From: Pseudomonas sp. SCB32
GTDB taxonomy: Bacteria > Pseudomonadota > Gammaproteobacteria > Pseudomonadales > Pseudomonadaceae
Direction of reading: 5' to 3'
NCBI RefSeq assembly: GCF_009189165.1
Contig: NZ_CP045118.1
Coordinates: 248,001-312,000 of the forward strand
DNA: 64,000 bases
Shown here: in pieces, positions 42,670 through 51,053 of the stretch
How the letters are laid out: every line of letters begins with the position of its first letter
Numbering within the stretch: the first letter of the stretch is position 1
Notes under the pieces: generated by a model
Databases searched by the model: none
Told to the model about the DNA's origin: nothing
The model's input: the letters and a program-made list of their open reading frames with translations, nothing else
Position numbers and translations under genes: made by a program

Positions 42670-42866
42670 GTGTTCCGCCTGGCCTGTTGCTGGTGCAGCC
42701 CCGATCTGCCTCGAAGTGTTCCGCTCCAGCCCTGCCCAAGGTGAAACACCTTTGGCGCCTGGAACACCAAGTGTTCCGACTTGTGCAGCAAGGTGTTCCA
42801 TTGCGGGAGGCCACGCCGTTACTGGCTTGCGGTGATTCCGGAACACCTGGAACACCTGGAACACCG
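42670..42866. repeat. Iteron cluster, right end of the element
   Basis: GTGTTCC or its complement occurs at 42670, 42716, 42761, 42771 and 42792, then three tandem 9-base units GGAACACCT/GGAACACCT/GGAACACCG at 42840-42866. The same core is clustered at the left end (31982-32103), again with a triplet of 9-base units. Likely origin or replication-control sites for the primase-helicase. The gap 42565-42894 has no other feature. Confidence 0.7.
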
Positions 42867-42894
42867 ATTTTTTGAGGGGTACGGGTATGCATCC

Positions 42895-44130
42895 TTACAC
42901 CGCCTTGCCGAAGCTGCCCTTTACTACGTTATCCAGCTCCAGCTCGTCCAGGTAGTCGGCGTACCACTGCATCATGGTGCGGCGCTGCTCGATATAGATC
43001 GCCTTGTTGTATACCCCGGCTACGCCGTCCTCTGCGTGGGATAGCTGCGCCTCGACGTGCTCCTTGGCAAAGCCATGCTCGCGCAGGGTGGTGGAGGCAA
43101 TGTGGCGGAATCCATGACCGGTCTGTCGGCCTTCGTATCCCATGCGCCGCAAGGCCATGTTGAAGACCATATTGCTGCGTGGCTGGGTGCGGTCGTTGCG
43201 GCCAGGGAAGAGCAGGGGATAGGCACCTGTAAGGGTGTGCAGTTGCTTGAGGGTTTCGAGCACCTGGCGGGACAGTGGCACGGTGTGCGGCCGGCGTTTC
43301 TTCATGCGGTCGGCTGGGATGTGCCAGAGGCCGGCGTCACGGTCGAATTCTTCCCAGCGGGCTTCGCGCAGTTCGCTGGGACGAACCCCTGTGAGCATCA
43401 GTAGGCGCAACCCAAGGCGCACATCATGAGCATGGGGATACGCGGCAACGGCCCGCAGGAGGGCAGGCAGTTCCTTGGCGGAGACGTGGGCGTAGTTCTC
43501 TGCCGCCTTGGTCTGCAGGAAGCGGCTCAGGCCATCCAAGGGATTGTGCACGGCGCGACCGGTGACTCGGGCCAGGTCGTAGATTTCTTTGCAGGATCGG
43601 CGCACCCGGCCCATCTGTTCAATGATGCCCTTCTGCTCCATGCCCTTGAAGAACTCCATCCACTCGATGGGCAGTATCTCTGTGTACAGGCGCTTGCCGA
43701 ACACAGGGAAGGCGTGCAGTTCCAGGGCGCCGACGGTGCGCTTGGCGGTGTTCTCCGCCCAACCAGGTAGTCGAACCTCGATCCATTCCCGGGCCAGCGC
43801 TTCGAAGGTGCTGTTGGCGGCATCCAGCTCGGAAGCCTTGCGAGCGTGCTTGGTGGCGAGAGGGCTTTTCCCGTCAGCGGCGTCGGCGCGCAGTTCGGCA
43901 GCTTTCTGCCTGGCGGCCGATCCGCTGACTTCTGGGTAACTGCCCAGGCCGAGCCAGGACCATTTCCCGTCCGGTTTCTTGTAGCGGAAGTTCCAGGATT
44001 TCTGACCGTTGGGCTTCACTCGGATGTACAGGCCGTTGCCGTCGAGCTCCCTGTAAGGGGTGCTTTCAGGCTCTAGGCCAGCCAAGGTCGTGTCCGCCAG
44101 GGGGCGGCGCTTGATCCCGCTTCGTTTCAT
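42895..44130 (-). CDS. int: P4-type tyrosine integrase
   Basis: 411 residues. The DUF4102-like N-terminal domain (DGNGLYIRVKPNGQKSWNFRY) is followed by a core-binding domain and a catalytic domain with Arg in LTGVRPSELREARW, H-x-x-R in GHGFRH, a later His (QLSHAEDG) and the nucleophile Tyr in the AVYNKAIYIEQRR region. It lies 166 bases from the tRNA-Arg 3' end, the normal place for a tRNA-specific integrase. Confidence 0.93.
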   Translation of the reverse strand: MKRSGIKRRPLADTTLAGLEPESTPYRELDGNGLYIRVKPNGQKSWNFRYKKPDGKWSWLGLGSYPEVSGSAARQKAAELRADAADGKSPLATKHARKASELDAANSTFEALAREWIEVRLPGWAENTAKRTVGALELHAFPVFGKRLYTEILPIEWMEFFKGMEQKGIIEQMGRVRRSCKEIYDLARVTGRAVHNPLDGLSRFLQTKAAENYAHVSAKELPALLRAVAAYPHAHDVRLGLRLLMLTGVRPSELREARWEEFDRDAGLWHIPADRMKKRRPHTVPLSRQVLETLKQLHTLTGAYPLLFPGRNDRTQPRSNMVFNMALRRMGYEGRQTGHGFRHIASTTLREHGFAKEHVEAQLSHAEDGVAGVYNKAIYIEQRRTMMQWYADYLDELELDNVVKGSFGKAV

Positions 44131-44160
44131 CCTTGTACACCGCTGGTTCGAATTTTCTTC

Positions 44161-44181
44161 AGGTGTACACGCTGGTGTACA
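44161..44181. promoter_or_regulatory. Integrase arm-type sites, right end
   Basis: AGGTGTACA at 44161 and TGGTGTACA at 44173, 12 bases apart, mirror the pair at 31604 and 31616. A third partial copy (TTGTACACC) is at 44133. They sit between the integrase start and the attachment repeat. Confidence 0.6.
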
Positions 44182-44228
44182 TGGCGGTCAAGGCTAGAGG
44201 GAGATAAGTAGAGACAGCTAGAGACAAG

Positions 44229-44312
44229 AAAGCCCGCACAGGGCGGGCTTCTTGGGGTGTTTCGTGAACTGTTAGAGACAGCCCGAAACAGGTAGATGGC
44301 GCACCAGGCGGG
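44229..44312. repeat. Right attachment repeat (att) overlapping tRNA-Arg 3' end
   Basis: Matches the left repeat at a constant 12,765-base offset. It contains the tRNA terminator hairpin AAAGCCCGCACAGGGCGGGCTT and ends within the T-arm of the tRNA. The element keeps the tRNA intact on this side. Confidence 0.8.
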
Positions 44313-44373
44313 ATTCGAACCCACGACCCCTGCCTTCGGAGGGCAGTACTCTATCCAGCTGAGCTACTGGTGC
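44297..44373 (-). tRNA. tRNA-Arg (anticodon CCG)
   Basis: 77 bases on the minus strand: acceptor GCACCAG pairing with CTGGTGC, discriminator G and encoded CCA. The anticodon stem CTGCC/GGCAG surrounds loop CTCCGAA, and the T-loop is TTCGAAT. It is the integration target of the P4-like element. Confidence 0.95.
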
Positions 44374-45032
44374 GTATGCCGCGGCTGGCGCGGCAGGCCG
44401 CAATCATACGCATCTCACGTGCGGGCGTCCAATGCAGGTACGCTCGTTCATGATATCGAACGAAAAGTGCCGCTTGTCGGTAGAAATGCGCCGAAAAGGC
44501 TCTGCTACCGGATACCTTCGTGGGTTTTGTCGAACAAGCTCTTGCCCTTTGCAGTCAAGGGCCCTAGGATTCGTTTGAGATTTCAAACGCCTCCCCATCA
44601 CAACAACAGGAGACCGGAGAATTGGCATCACACCAGCCGGCCAACCGCCTGCGGGATGACATTCTTCCGTTGTGCCAACCGCTTGTCTTCAATGACAGCA
44701 GGTCCCTGTGCGGCTTCCGTCGATCAGCGTACCGGAAGGTTGTGGGGCAGAGGTCTTCCTGGATTCAATCCAGGAATCCGTGCGTGAGCGAGATGGACCA
44801 GACCGGGCAATGACCCGGGTCTGTGTTTTTTCGTGTCCGCATGCCGAGCGAACTAAGAGCCGTTCGCCTGGCGTCGCCCCCTTGCAGTGGCGACCTTCGC
44901 CTCTGGCGCCGACAGTGGTCGGTCGGGGCGAATGAACGGCAGAGACTGCGGTCTCTCCATTCCAGACAACTAGACGGGCGGGACTCGAGGTAGACCCGCC
45001 GTCCACAGGCTTTCCTCGAAAGGAGACAGGTC
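44374..45032. other. Long leader/intergenic region before gabD
   Basis: 659 bases without a convincing gene. A 63-codon frame from a TTG at 44622 is possible but has weak coding signs. Structured pieces are the CCTGGATTCAATCCAGG hairpin (44758-44774), the terminator at 44799-44831, GAGACTGCGGTCTC (about 44,943) and a GGCGGG/CCCGCC hairpin just before gabD. Confidence 0.4.
44799..44831 (+). terminator. Rho-independent terminator without an obvious upstream gene
   Basis: CAGACCGGG / CCCGGGTCTG stem (one bulged base) followed by a TGTGTTTTTT tract. It may end an unannotated small RNA or a small gene in 44400-44800, or act as an attenuator for gabD. Confidence 0.7.
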
Positions 45033-46484
45033 ATGCAACTCAAAGACGCCAAGCTGTTCCGCCAACAGGCTTATATCGACGGTTCCTGGGTCGACGCGGA
45101 TGGTGGCAAGACCATCAACGTGAACAACCCGGCCACCAACGAGATCATCGGCACCGTGCCGAAGATGGGCGCTGCCGAGACCCGTCGCGCTATCGAAGCC
45201 GCCGACAAGGCCCTGCCGGCCTGGCGTGCGCTGACCGCGAAAGAGCGCGCCAACAAGCTGCGCAAGTGGTTCGACCTGATGATCGAGAACCAGGACGACC
45301 TGGCTCGCCTGATGACCATCGAGCAGGGCAAGCCGCTGACCGAAGCCAAGGGCGAGATCGCCTACGCCGCCTCCTTCCTCGAGTGGTTCGGCGAAGAAGC
45401 CAAGCGCATCTACGGCGACACCATTCCGGGCCACCAGCCCGACAAGCGCATCATCGTGATCAAGCAGCCGATCGGCGTGACCGCGGCCATCACCCCGTGG
45501 AACTTCCCGTCCGCGATGATCACCCGTAAAGCCGGCCCGGCCCTGGCCGCTGGCTGCACCATGGTGCTCAAGCCCGCTTCGCAGACCCCGTACTCCGCCC
45601 TGGCCCTGGCCGAGCTGGCCGAGCGCGCCGGCATTCCGAAGGGCGTGTTCAGCGTCGTCACCGGCAGCGCCGGCGAAGTCGGCGGTGAGCTGACCAGCAA
45701 CCCGATCGTGCGCAAGCTGACCTTCACCGGTTCGACCGAAATCGGCCGCCAGCTGATGGCCGAATGCGCCAAGGACATCAAGAAAGTGTCCCTGGAACTG
45801 GGCGGCAACGCTCCGTTCATCGTGTTCGACGATGCCGACCTGGACGCCGCCGTCGAAGGCGCGCTGATCTCCAAGTACCGCAACAACGGCCAGACCTGCG
45901 TCTGCGCCAACCGCCTGTACGTACAGGACGGCGTGTACGATGCCTTCGTCGAGAAGCTGAAGGTTGCCGTGGCCAAGCTGAACATCGGCAACGGCCTGGA
46001 GCAGGGTATCACCACCGGTCCGCTGATCGACTCCAAAGCCGTTGCCAAGGTCGAAGAGCACATCGCCGACGCCGTCTCCAAGGGCGCCAAGATTCTCTCC
46101 GGCGGCAAGCCGCACGCCCTGGGTGGCACCTTCTTCGAGCCGACCATCCTGGTCGACGTACCGAAGAGCGCCCTGGTGTCCAAGGACGAGACCTTCGGCC
46201 CGCTGGCGCCGGTGTTCCGCTTCAAGGACGAGGCCGAAGTCATCGCCATGTCCAACGACACCGAATTCGGTCTGGCTTCCTATTTCTACGCCCGTGACCT
46301 GGCCCGCGTGTTCCGCGTGGCCGAGCAGCTGGAATACGGCATGGTGGGCATCAACACCGGCCTGATCTCCAACGAAGTGTCGCCGTTCGGCGGTATCAAG
46401 GCTTCGGGCCTGGGCCGCGAAGGTTCGAAGTACGGTATCGAGGACTACCTCGAGATCAAGTACCTCTGCCTCGGCGGTATCTGA
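45033..46484 (+). CDS. gabD: NADP-dependent succinate-semialdehyde dehydrogenase
   Basis: 483 residues, of usual GabD length. Aldehyde dehydrogenase motifs: FTGSTEIG (cofactor), LELGGNAPF (catalytic Glu) and GQTCVCANR (catalytic Cys). It oxidises succinate semialdehyde to succinate, the second step of GABA breakdown. It starts behind AAAGGAGACAGGTC. gabT follows 200 bases later on the same strand. Confidence 0.95.
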   Translation: MQLKDAKLFRQQAYIDGSWVDADGGKTINVNNPATNEIIGTVPKMGAAETRRAIEAADKALPAWRALTAKERANKLRKWFDLMIENQDDLARLMTIEQGKPLTEAKGEIAYAASFLEWFGEEAKRIYGDTIPGHQPDKRIIVIKQPIGVTAAITPWNFPSAMITRKAGPALAAGCTMVLKPASQTPYSALALAELAERAGIPKGVFSVVTGSAGEVGGELTSNPIVRKLTFTGSTEIGRQLMAECAKDIKKVSLELGGNAPFIVFDDADLDAAVEGALISKYRNNGQTCVCANRLYVQDGVYDAFVEKLKVAVAKLNIGNGLEQGITTGPLIDSKAVAKVEEHIADAVSKGAKILSGGKPHALGGTFFEPTILVDVPKSALVSKDETFGPLAPVFRFKDEAEVIAMSNDTEFGLASYFYARDLARVFRVAEQLEYGMVGINTGLISNEVSPFGGIKASGLGREGSKYGIEDYLEIKYLCLGGI

Positions 46485-46686
46485 GCTGATTTTTCCGTGG
46501 GCGCGCGGGTGGCAGGCAAGAGCTGACAGCCACCTTCGCGTCGGCGTTTTCCGGTGGTAGCACCGGACAACCCGTCTGGCGGGCCGCAAGTTCCACGACA
46601 GTCGATCATCGTATGCTGTCGCGTGAGGCTTCTCCCCGCTTTCATCCTTTGATCCGGTCGCCCGATGAGCGGCCACTGAGGAAGCT

Positions 46687-47967
46687 ATGAGCAAAACCAA
46701 CGAATCCCTGCTGCAACGTCGTCAGGCCGCCGTACCGCGCGGTGTAGGCCAGATCCACCCGGTCGTCGCCGAGCGCGCCGAGAACTCCACCGTGTGGGAC
46801 GTCGAAGGTCGTGAGTACATCGACTTCGCCGGCGGCATTGCCGTACTGAACACCGGCCACCTGCACCCGAAAGTAGTTGCCGCCGTTCAGGAACAACTGA
46901 CCAAGCTGTCCCACACCTGCTTCCAGGTGCTGGCGTACGAGCCCTACATCGAGCTGGCCGAAGAGATCGCCAAGCGCGTTCCGGGCAACTTCCCGAAGAA
47001 GACCCTGCTGGTCACCTCCGGCTCCGAAGCCGTTGAAAACGCCGTCAAGATCGCCCGTGCCGCCACCGGTCGCGCTGGCGTGATCGCCTTCACCGGCGCC
47101 TACCACGGCCGTACCATGATGACCCTGGGCCTGACCGGCAAGGTCGTTCCGTACTCCGCTGGCATGGGCCTGATGCCGGGCGGCATCTTCCGTGCCCTGG
47201 CTCCGTGCGAACTGCACGGCGTGAGCGAAGACGAGTCGATCGCCAGCATCGAGCGCATCTTCAAGAACGACGCTCAGCCGCGCGACATCGCCGCCATCAT
47301 CATCGAGCCGGTTCAGGGCGAGGGTGGCTTCTACGTCAACTCCAAGCCGTTCATGCAGCGCCTGCGCGCCCTGTGCGACGAGCACGGCATCCTGCTGATC
47401 GCTGACGAAGTACAGACTGGCGCTGGCCGTACCGGCACCTTCTTCGCCACCGAGCAGCTGGGCATCGTTCCGGACCTGACCACGTTCGCCAAGTCCGTTG
47501 GCGGCGGCTTCCCGATCTCCGGCGTTGCCGGCAAGGCCGAGATCATGGACGCCATCGCTCCGGGCGGCCTGGGCGGCACCTACGCCGGTAGCCCGATCGC
47601 TTGCGCCGCGGCCCTGGCCGTGCTGAAAGTGTTCGACGAAGAGAAGCTGCTGGACCGTTCGCAAGCTGTTGGCGAGCGCCTGAAGGCTGGTCTGCGCGAC
47701 ATCCAGGCCAAGCACAAGGTGATCGGCGACGTTCGTGGCCTGGGTTCGATGATCGCCATCGAGCTGTTCGAAGGCGGCGACCACAACAAGCCGGCCGCTG
47801 AACTGGTCAGCAAGATCGTGGTTCGCGCCCGTGAGAAAGGTCTGATCCTGCTCTCCTGCGGCACCTACTACAACGTCATTCGCTTCCTGATGCCGGTAAC
47901 CATCCCGGACGCCCAGCTGGACAAGGGCCTGGCCATCCTGGCCGAGTGCTTCGACGAGCTGGCCTGA
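46687..47967 (+). CDS. gabT: 4-aminobutyrate aminotransferase
   Basis: 426 residues. Class III aminotransferase with the PLP lysine in TTFAKSVGGGFPISG and the Asp region LLIADEVQTGAGRTG. It moves the amino group of GABA to 2-oxoglutarate, giving succinate semialdehyde for GabD. Starts behind GAGGAAGCT. A strong terminator ends the gabDT unit. Confidence 0.95.
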   Translation: MSKTNESLLQRRQAAVPRGVGQIHPVVAERAENSTVWDVEGREYIDFAGGIAVLNTGHLHPKVVAAVQEQLTKLSHTCFQVLAYEPYIELAEEIAKRVPGNFPKKTLLVTSGSEAVENAVKIARAATGRAGVIAFTGAYHGRTMMTLGLTGKVVPYSAGMGLMPGGIFRALAPCELHGVSEDESIASIERIFKNDAQPRDIAAIIIEPVQGEGGFYVNSKPFMQRLRALCDEHGILLIADEVQTGAGRTGTFFATEQLGIVPDLTTFAKSVGGGFPISGVAGKAEIMDAIAPGGLGGTYAGSPIACAAALAVLKVFDEEKLLDRSQAVGERLKAGLRDIQAKHKVIGDVRGLGSMIAIELFEGGDHNKPAAELVSKIVVRAREKGLILLSCGTYYNVIRFLMPVTIPDAQLDKGLAILAECFDELA

Positions 47968-47993
47968 GCCTTGACGGTTTAGCCGCTGTAATG

Positions 47994-48023
47994 AAAAAGG
48001 CCCGCGAAAGCGGGCCTTTTTTT
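47994..48023 (+). terminator. Rho-independent terminator of gabDT
   Basis: AAAAAGGCCCGC-GAAA-GCGGGCCTTTTTTT, a perfect hairpin with a T run, 27 bases after the gabT stop. Confidence 0.95.
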
Positions 48024-48192
48024 GTGCCCGAATTTGATGGCGCTCATGGGAAAGCACCTCGGCTTTGGACTACGCTGCGCATTATTCCGTAGGCCTTGGC
48101 CGGCGGCATCCGAGGAAGCGCAGGCCGGCAAGGACCGCTCTGGATCGGTTGTTCGTGCCGGCGTCTGGCGTCTGTCTCGAACGAGGTGATCC

Positions 48193-49389
48193 ATGAGCGT
48201 TTCTCCCGGTGTGTTGGTTGCGGCCAGCGATCCCTGGAGCCGCGAACTGCTGAGCCAATTGGTACTCAGCGTGCGTTGCGATGCCAATGTGCAATTCTGC
48301 GAGGACGGCCTGGCGGCAATCGATGCCTGCCGACGGCAGCCGTTCGCCCTGGTGCTGGCCGAGCAGGAACTGCCCGGCAGCGACGGCCTGGAGCTGCTGC
48401 GTCAGGTCCGCGCTTTGCGTCGGGGCCCGGCAGCCCAGCCTTTCATCCTGATCAGCGCGAAGGCGGACGCCGCCAGTGTTCGCGCGGCGCTGCCGTTGGC
48501 GCCGACGGCCTATATGGTGAAGCCGTATAACGCCGAGAACCTGCGTGAGCGCCTGCGCGCCCTGTTGCTGGCGCCGGGGGAGAGCGTCGTCTGCGAGTTG
48601 CCGACACTGGAGCAGAGCCTGTCGCTCGGGCGCTTCCTGCAGACCGAGCGGGATGCCGCCGAGGGTGCGCCGCTGATGGGCGAGGTCGGCAAGGCGGTGA
48701 GCCGCTGCATGGAGGCCAGGGACATCAACCTGGAGATGCTCGAGCAGGATTTCGGTCATGATCCGCAGATCACCGCCTGCCTGATTTCCGCCGCCAATAG
48801 TGCCGCCCGGCATGTGGGCATGCCTTGCCAGACGTTTTTGCAGGCGCTGTCGCGGCTGGGCGTGGCCCATGCCCTGAACATGATGCTGGCGGTGGCCTTG
48901 CAGCGCGCCGCCACGCTGGATGATCCGCTGCTCATAGAACGCGCCGAACGCTTCTGGCAGCTCTCGCGCCACACGGCTGACGGTGCCTTCGCGTTGGCCG
49001 AGTCGCTGGGCGCGGACGCCGATCGCTGCTTCACGGCGGGACTGTTGCACTGCCTGGGTGACCTGGCGTTGCTGCGCAGCCTGCAGGATTGGGGGAGTGC
49101 GGGTGGAGCGCTCAGTGAGAGCGAAGTGGACGCGGCGCTGGCCGAACATGGCGCCAGCTTCGGCTCGGCGCTGCGTACCCGCTGGCGTCTGCCGCTGGAG
49201 CTGCGCAACCTGATCGCGGCGGCCTACGCCATCAATGGCGGCGTGCTCAGCCGCGAGGCGCTGATCGTCAACCTCGCCGCCAGCGCGGCGCGCCTGCCGG
49301 AGGCCGAGTTGCCGAGCCTGGCGGAGCACAAGGCGGTGCGCATGCTGCAACTGACGTCGGCGCAGCTGGGCTTTCTCAGCAGAAGCTGA
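48193..49389 (+). CDS. Response regulator with degenerate receiver and HDOD output domain
   Basis: 398 residues. Receiver domain at about 5-125. The usual phospho-acceptor Asp is Glu57 (LVLAEQELPGSDG) and the acidic pair is reduced to SD (AASDPW), while Lys110 (YMVKPY) is kept. This suggests a receiver locked in an active-like state. An HDOD domain (about 145-340; NSAARHVGMPCQTFLQALSRLGV) lacks the metal HD motifs of true phosphodiesterases. HDOD proteins act in signalling and stress pathways. Role here unknown. Confidence 0.85.
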   Translation: MSVSPGVLVAASDPWSRELLSQLVLSVRCDANVQFCEDGLAAIDACRRQPFALVLAEQELPGSDGLELLRQVRALRRGPAAQPFILISAKADAASVRAALPLAPTAYMVKPYNAENLRERLRALLLAPGESVVCELPTLEQSLSLGRFLQTERDAAEGAPLMGEVGKAVSRCMEARDINLEMLEQDFGHDPQITACLISAANSAARHVGMPCQTFLQALSRLGVAHALNMMLAVALQRAATLDDPLLIERAERFWQLSRHTADGAFALAESLGADADRCFTAGLLHCLGDLALLRSLQDWGSAGGALSESEVDAALAEHGASFGSALRTRWRLPLELRNLIAAAYAINGGVLSREALIVNLAASAARLPEAELPSLAEHKAVRMLQLTSAQLGFLSRS

Positions 49390-49396
49390 GGAGGGG

Positions 49397-49422
49397 ATGG
49401 CCGCGTCTGGCGACGCGGCCAT
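49397..49422. terminator. Bidirectional terminator between the regulator and argH
   Basis: ATGGCCGCGTC-TGGC-GACGCGGCCAT perfect stem between two convergent genes. Confidence 0.75.
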
Positions 49423-49428
49423 TTGCAC

Positions 49429-50823
49429 TCAGCGTGCGGTCAGCAGTTCCTTGCCACGCACGACGGCGGCACGAACCTGCTTGGGCGCGGTGCCGCCAAT
49501 GTGGTCGCGGGCGTTCACCGAGCCTTCCAGGGTCAGCACGGCAAACACGTCGTCGCTGATCTGGTCGCTGAACTGGCGCAGTTCGTCCAGGCTCATCTCG
49601 GCCAGGTCCTTGCCGCTGTCCACGCCGTACTTCACCGCGTGGCCAACGATCTCGTGGCAGTCGCGGAAGGGCAGGCCCTTGCGTACCAGGTAGTCGGCGA
49701 GGTCGGTGGCGGTGGAGAAGCCGCGACGGGCCGCTTCGCGCATGATTTCGCGCTTGGGCTTGATCGCTGGAACCATGTCGGCGAAGGCGCGCAGGCTGTC
49801 GCGCAGGGTGTCGGCGGCGTCGAACAGCGGTTCCTTGTCTTCCTGGTTGTCCTTGTTGTACGCCAGCGGCTGGCCCTTCATCAGGGTCAGCAGGCCGGCC
49901 AGGTGGCCGAACACGCGACCGGATTTGCCGCGCACCAGTTCGGGCACGTCGGGGTTCTTCTTCTGCGGCATGATCGAGGAGCCGGTGCAGAAGCGGTCGG
50001 GCAGGTCGATGAACTGGAACTGGGCGCTGGTCCACAGCACCAGCTCTTCGGAGAAGCGCGACAGGTGCATCATCGCCACGGCGGCGGCAGCGCAGAATTC
50101 GATGGCGAAGTCACGGTCGGAAACACCGTCCAGCGAGTTGCCGGAGATGGCTTCGAAGCCGAGCAACTCGCAGGTGATGGTGCGGTCGATCGGGTAGGTA
50201 GTGCCGGCCAGCGCGGCGCTGCCCAGGGGCATGCGGTTGGCGCGCTTGCGGCAGTCCACCAGGCGCTCGTAGTCGCGGCTGAGCATTTCGAACCAGGCCA
50301 GCAGGTGGTGGCCGAAGGTCACCGGCTGGGCGGTCTGCAGGTGGGTGAAGCCGGGCATGATGGTGTCCGCTTCGGCTTCCGCGAGGCCCAGCAGGCCCTG
50401 CTGCAGGCGGGTGATCTCGGCGAGGATCAGGTCGATCTCGTCGCGCAGCCACAGGCGGATGTCGGTGGCCACCTGGTCGTTGCGCGAGCGGCCGGTGTGC
50501 AGCTTCTTGCCGGTGACGCCGATGCGGTCGGTCAGGCGCGCCTCGATGTTCATGTGCACGTCTTCCAGGTCGACGCGCCAGTCGAAGTTGCCGGCCTCGA
50601 TCTCGCTCTGGATCTGCTTGAGGCCATCGATGATGGTGTCGCGCTCTGCGTCGGTCAGCACGCCGACCTTGGCCAGCATGGTGGCGTGGGCGATGGAGCC
50701 CATGATGTCGTGGCGGTAGAGGCGCTTGTCGAAGTCGACAGAAGCGGTGAAGCGGGCGACAAAGGCATCGACGGGCTCGCTGAAGCGGCCGCCCCAGGAC
50801 TGGTTGGTCTTCTCTACGCTCAT
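49429..50823 (-). CDS. argH: Argininosuccinate lyase
   Basis: 464 residues. The fumarase/aspartase superfamily signature [12 protein letters not shown] is intact, as are the N-terminal WGGRF and HTGRSRNDQ motifs. It splits argininosuccinate to arginine and fumarate, the last step of arginine synthesis. The start MSVEKTNQ at 50823 is the family's; the frame to 50877 lacks a site. Divergent from algZ, as in P. aeruginosa. Confidence 0.96.
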   Translation of the reverse strand: MSVEKTNQSWGGRFSEPVDAFVARFTASVDFDKRLYRHDIMGSIAHATMLAKVGVLTDAERDTIIDGLKQIQSEIEAGNFDWRVDLEDVHMNIEARLTDRIGVTGKKLHTGRSRNDQVATDIRLWLRDEIDLILAEITRLQQGLLGLAEAEADTIMPGFTHLQTAQPVTFGHHLLAWFEMLSRDYERLVDCRKRANRMPLGSAALAGTTYPIDRTITCELLGFEAISGNSLDGVSDRDFAIEFCAAAAVAMMHLSRFSEELVLWTSAQFQFIDLPDRFCTGSSIMPQKKNPDVPELVRGKSGRVFGHLAGLLTLMKGQPLAYNKDNQEDKEPLFDAADTLRDSLRAFADMVPAIKPKREIMREAARRGFSTATDLADYLVRKGLPFRDCHEIVGHAVKYGVDSGKDLAEMSLDELRQFSDQISDDVFAVLTLEGSVNARDHIGGTAPKQVRAAVVRGKELLTAR

Positions 50824-51053
50824 GGATTTCTCTCGCGGAAACGGGCAGGCGCGGCGCGCGGCCTGCATGACGGGCAAAGTGCGACGATAATAGCAGGCTG
50901 AAGGACAAAACCGGCGGCGCTTTGGCGGTTGGGGTGGGGGAGCGGCGGGGAATCGTCGCGCGGCCCCGGCCGATCCTTGCGCTGCCCGACATTTCCCGGC
51001 TCTGGACGCACGCCGCGCTTGCCGCCGTGCGGACGCTTACGGAAACTGCGTCG

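Larger units (their letters stand above)
31464..44300. mobile_element. P4-like integrative element in tRNA-Arg(CCG)
   Basis: About 12.77 kb flanked by direct repeats (31464-31544 and 44229-44312) at a constant offset of 12,765 bases. It encodes a tyrosine integrase next to the tRNA, Xis/AlpA-type regulators, a primase-helicase, a C4-type antisense RNA, iterons, a serine recombinase and a KAP NTPase. Gene content resembles P4-type satellites, but no sid, psu, delta or packaging genes are visible, so helper-phage packaging cannot be claimed. The KAP gene is clearly lower in GC than the host. Confidence 0.85.

Noticed and set aside
42565..42864. N-terminal extension of the 281-residue satellite protein up to 42864
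   Set aside because: It runs through the GGAACACC iterons, which force repetitive residues, and a good ribosome site exists before the internal ATG at 42564.
31464..44300. Classification as a complete prophage
   Set aside because: No head, tail, lysis or terminase genes are present; the content is that of a small P4-like integrative element.
44622..44813. 63-codon frame from a TTG between tRNA-Arg and gabD
   Set aside because: Weak start, mixed third-position GC and no recognisable family; the adjacent hairpins fit a structured RNA better. Not called as a gene.
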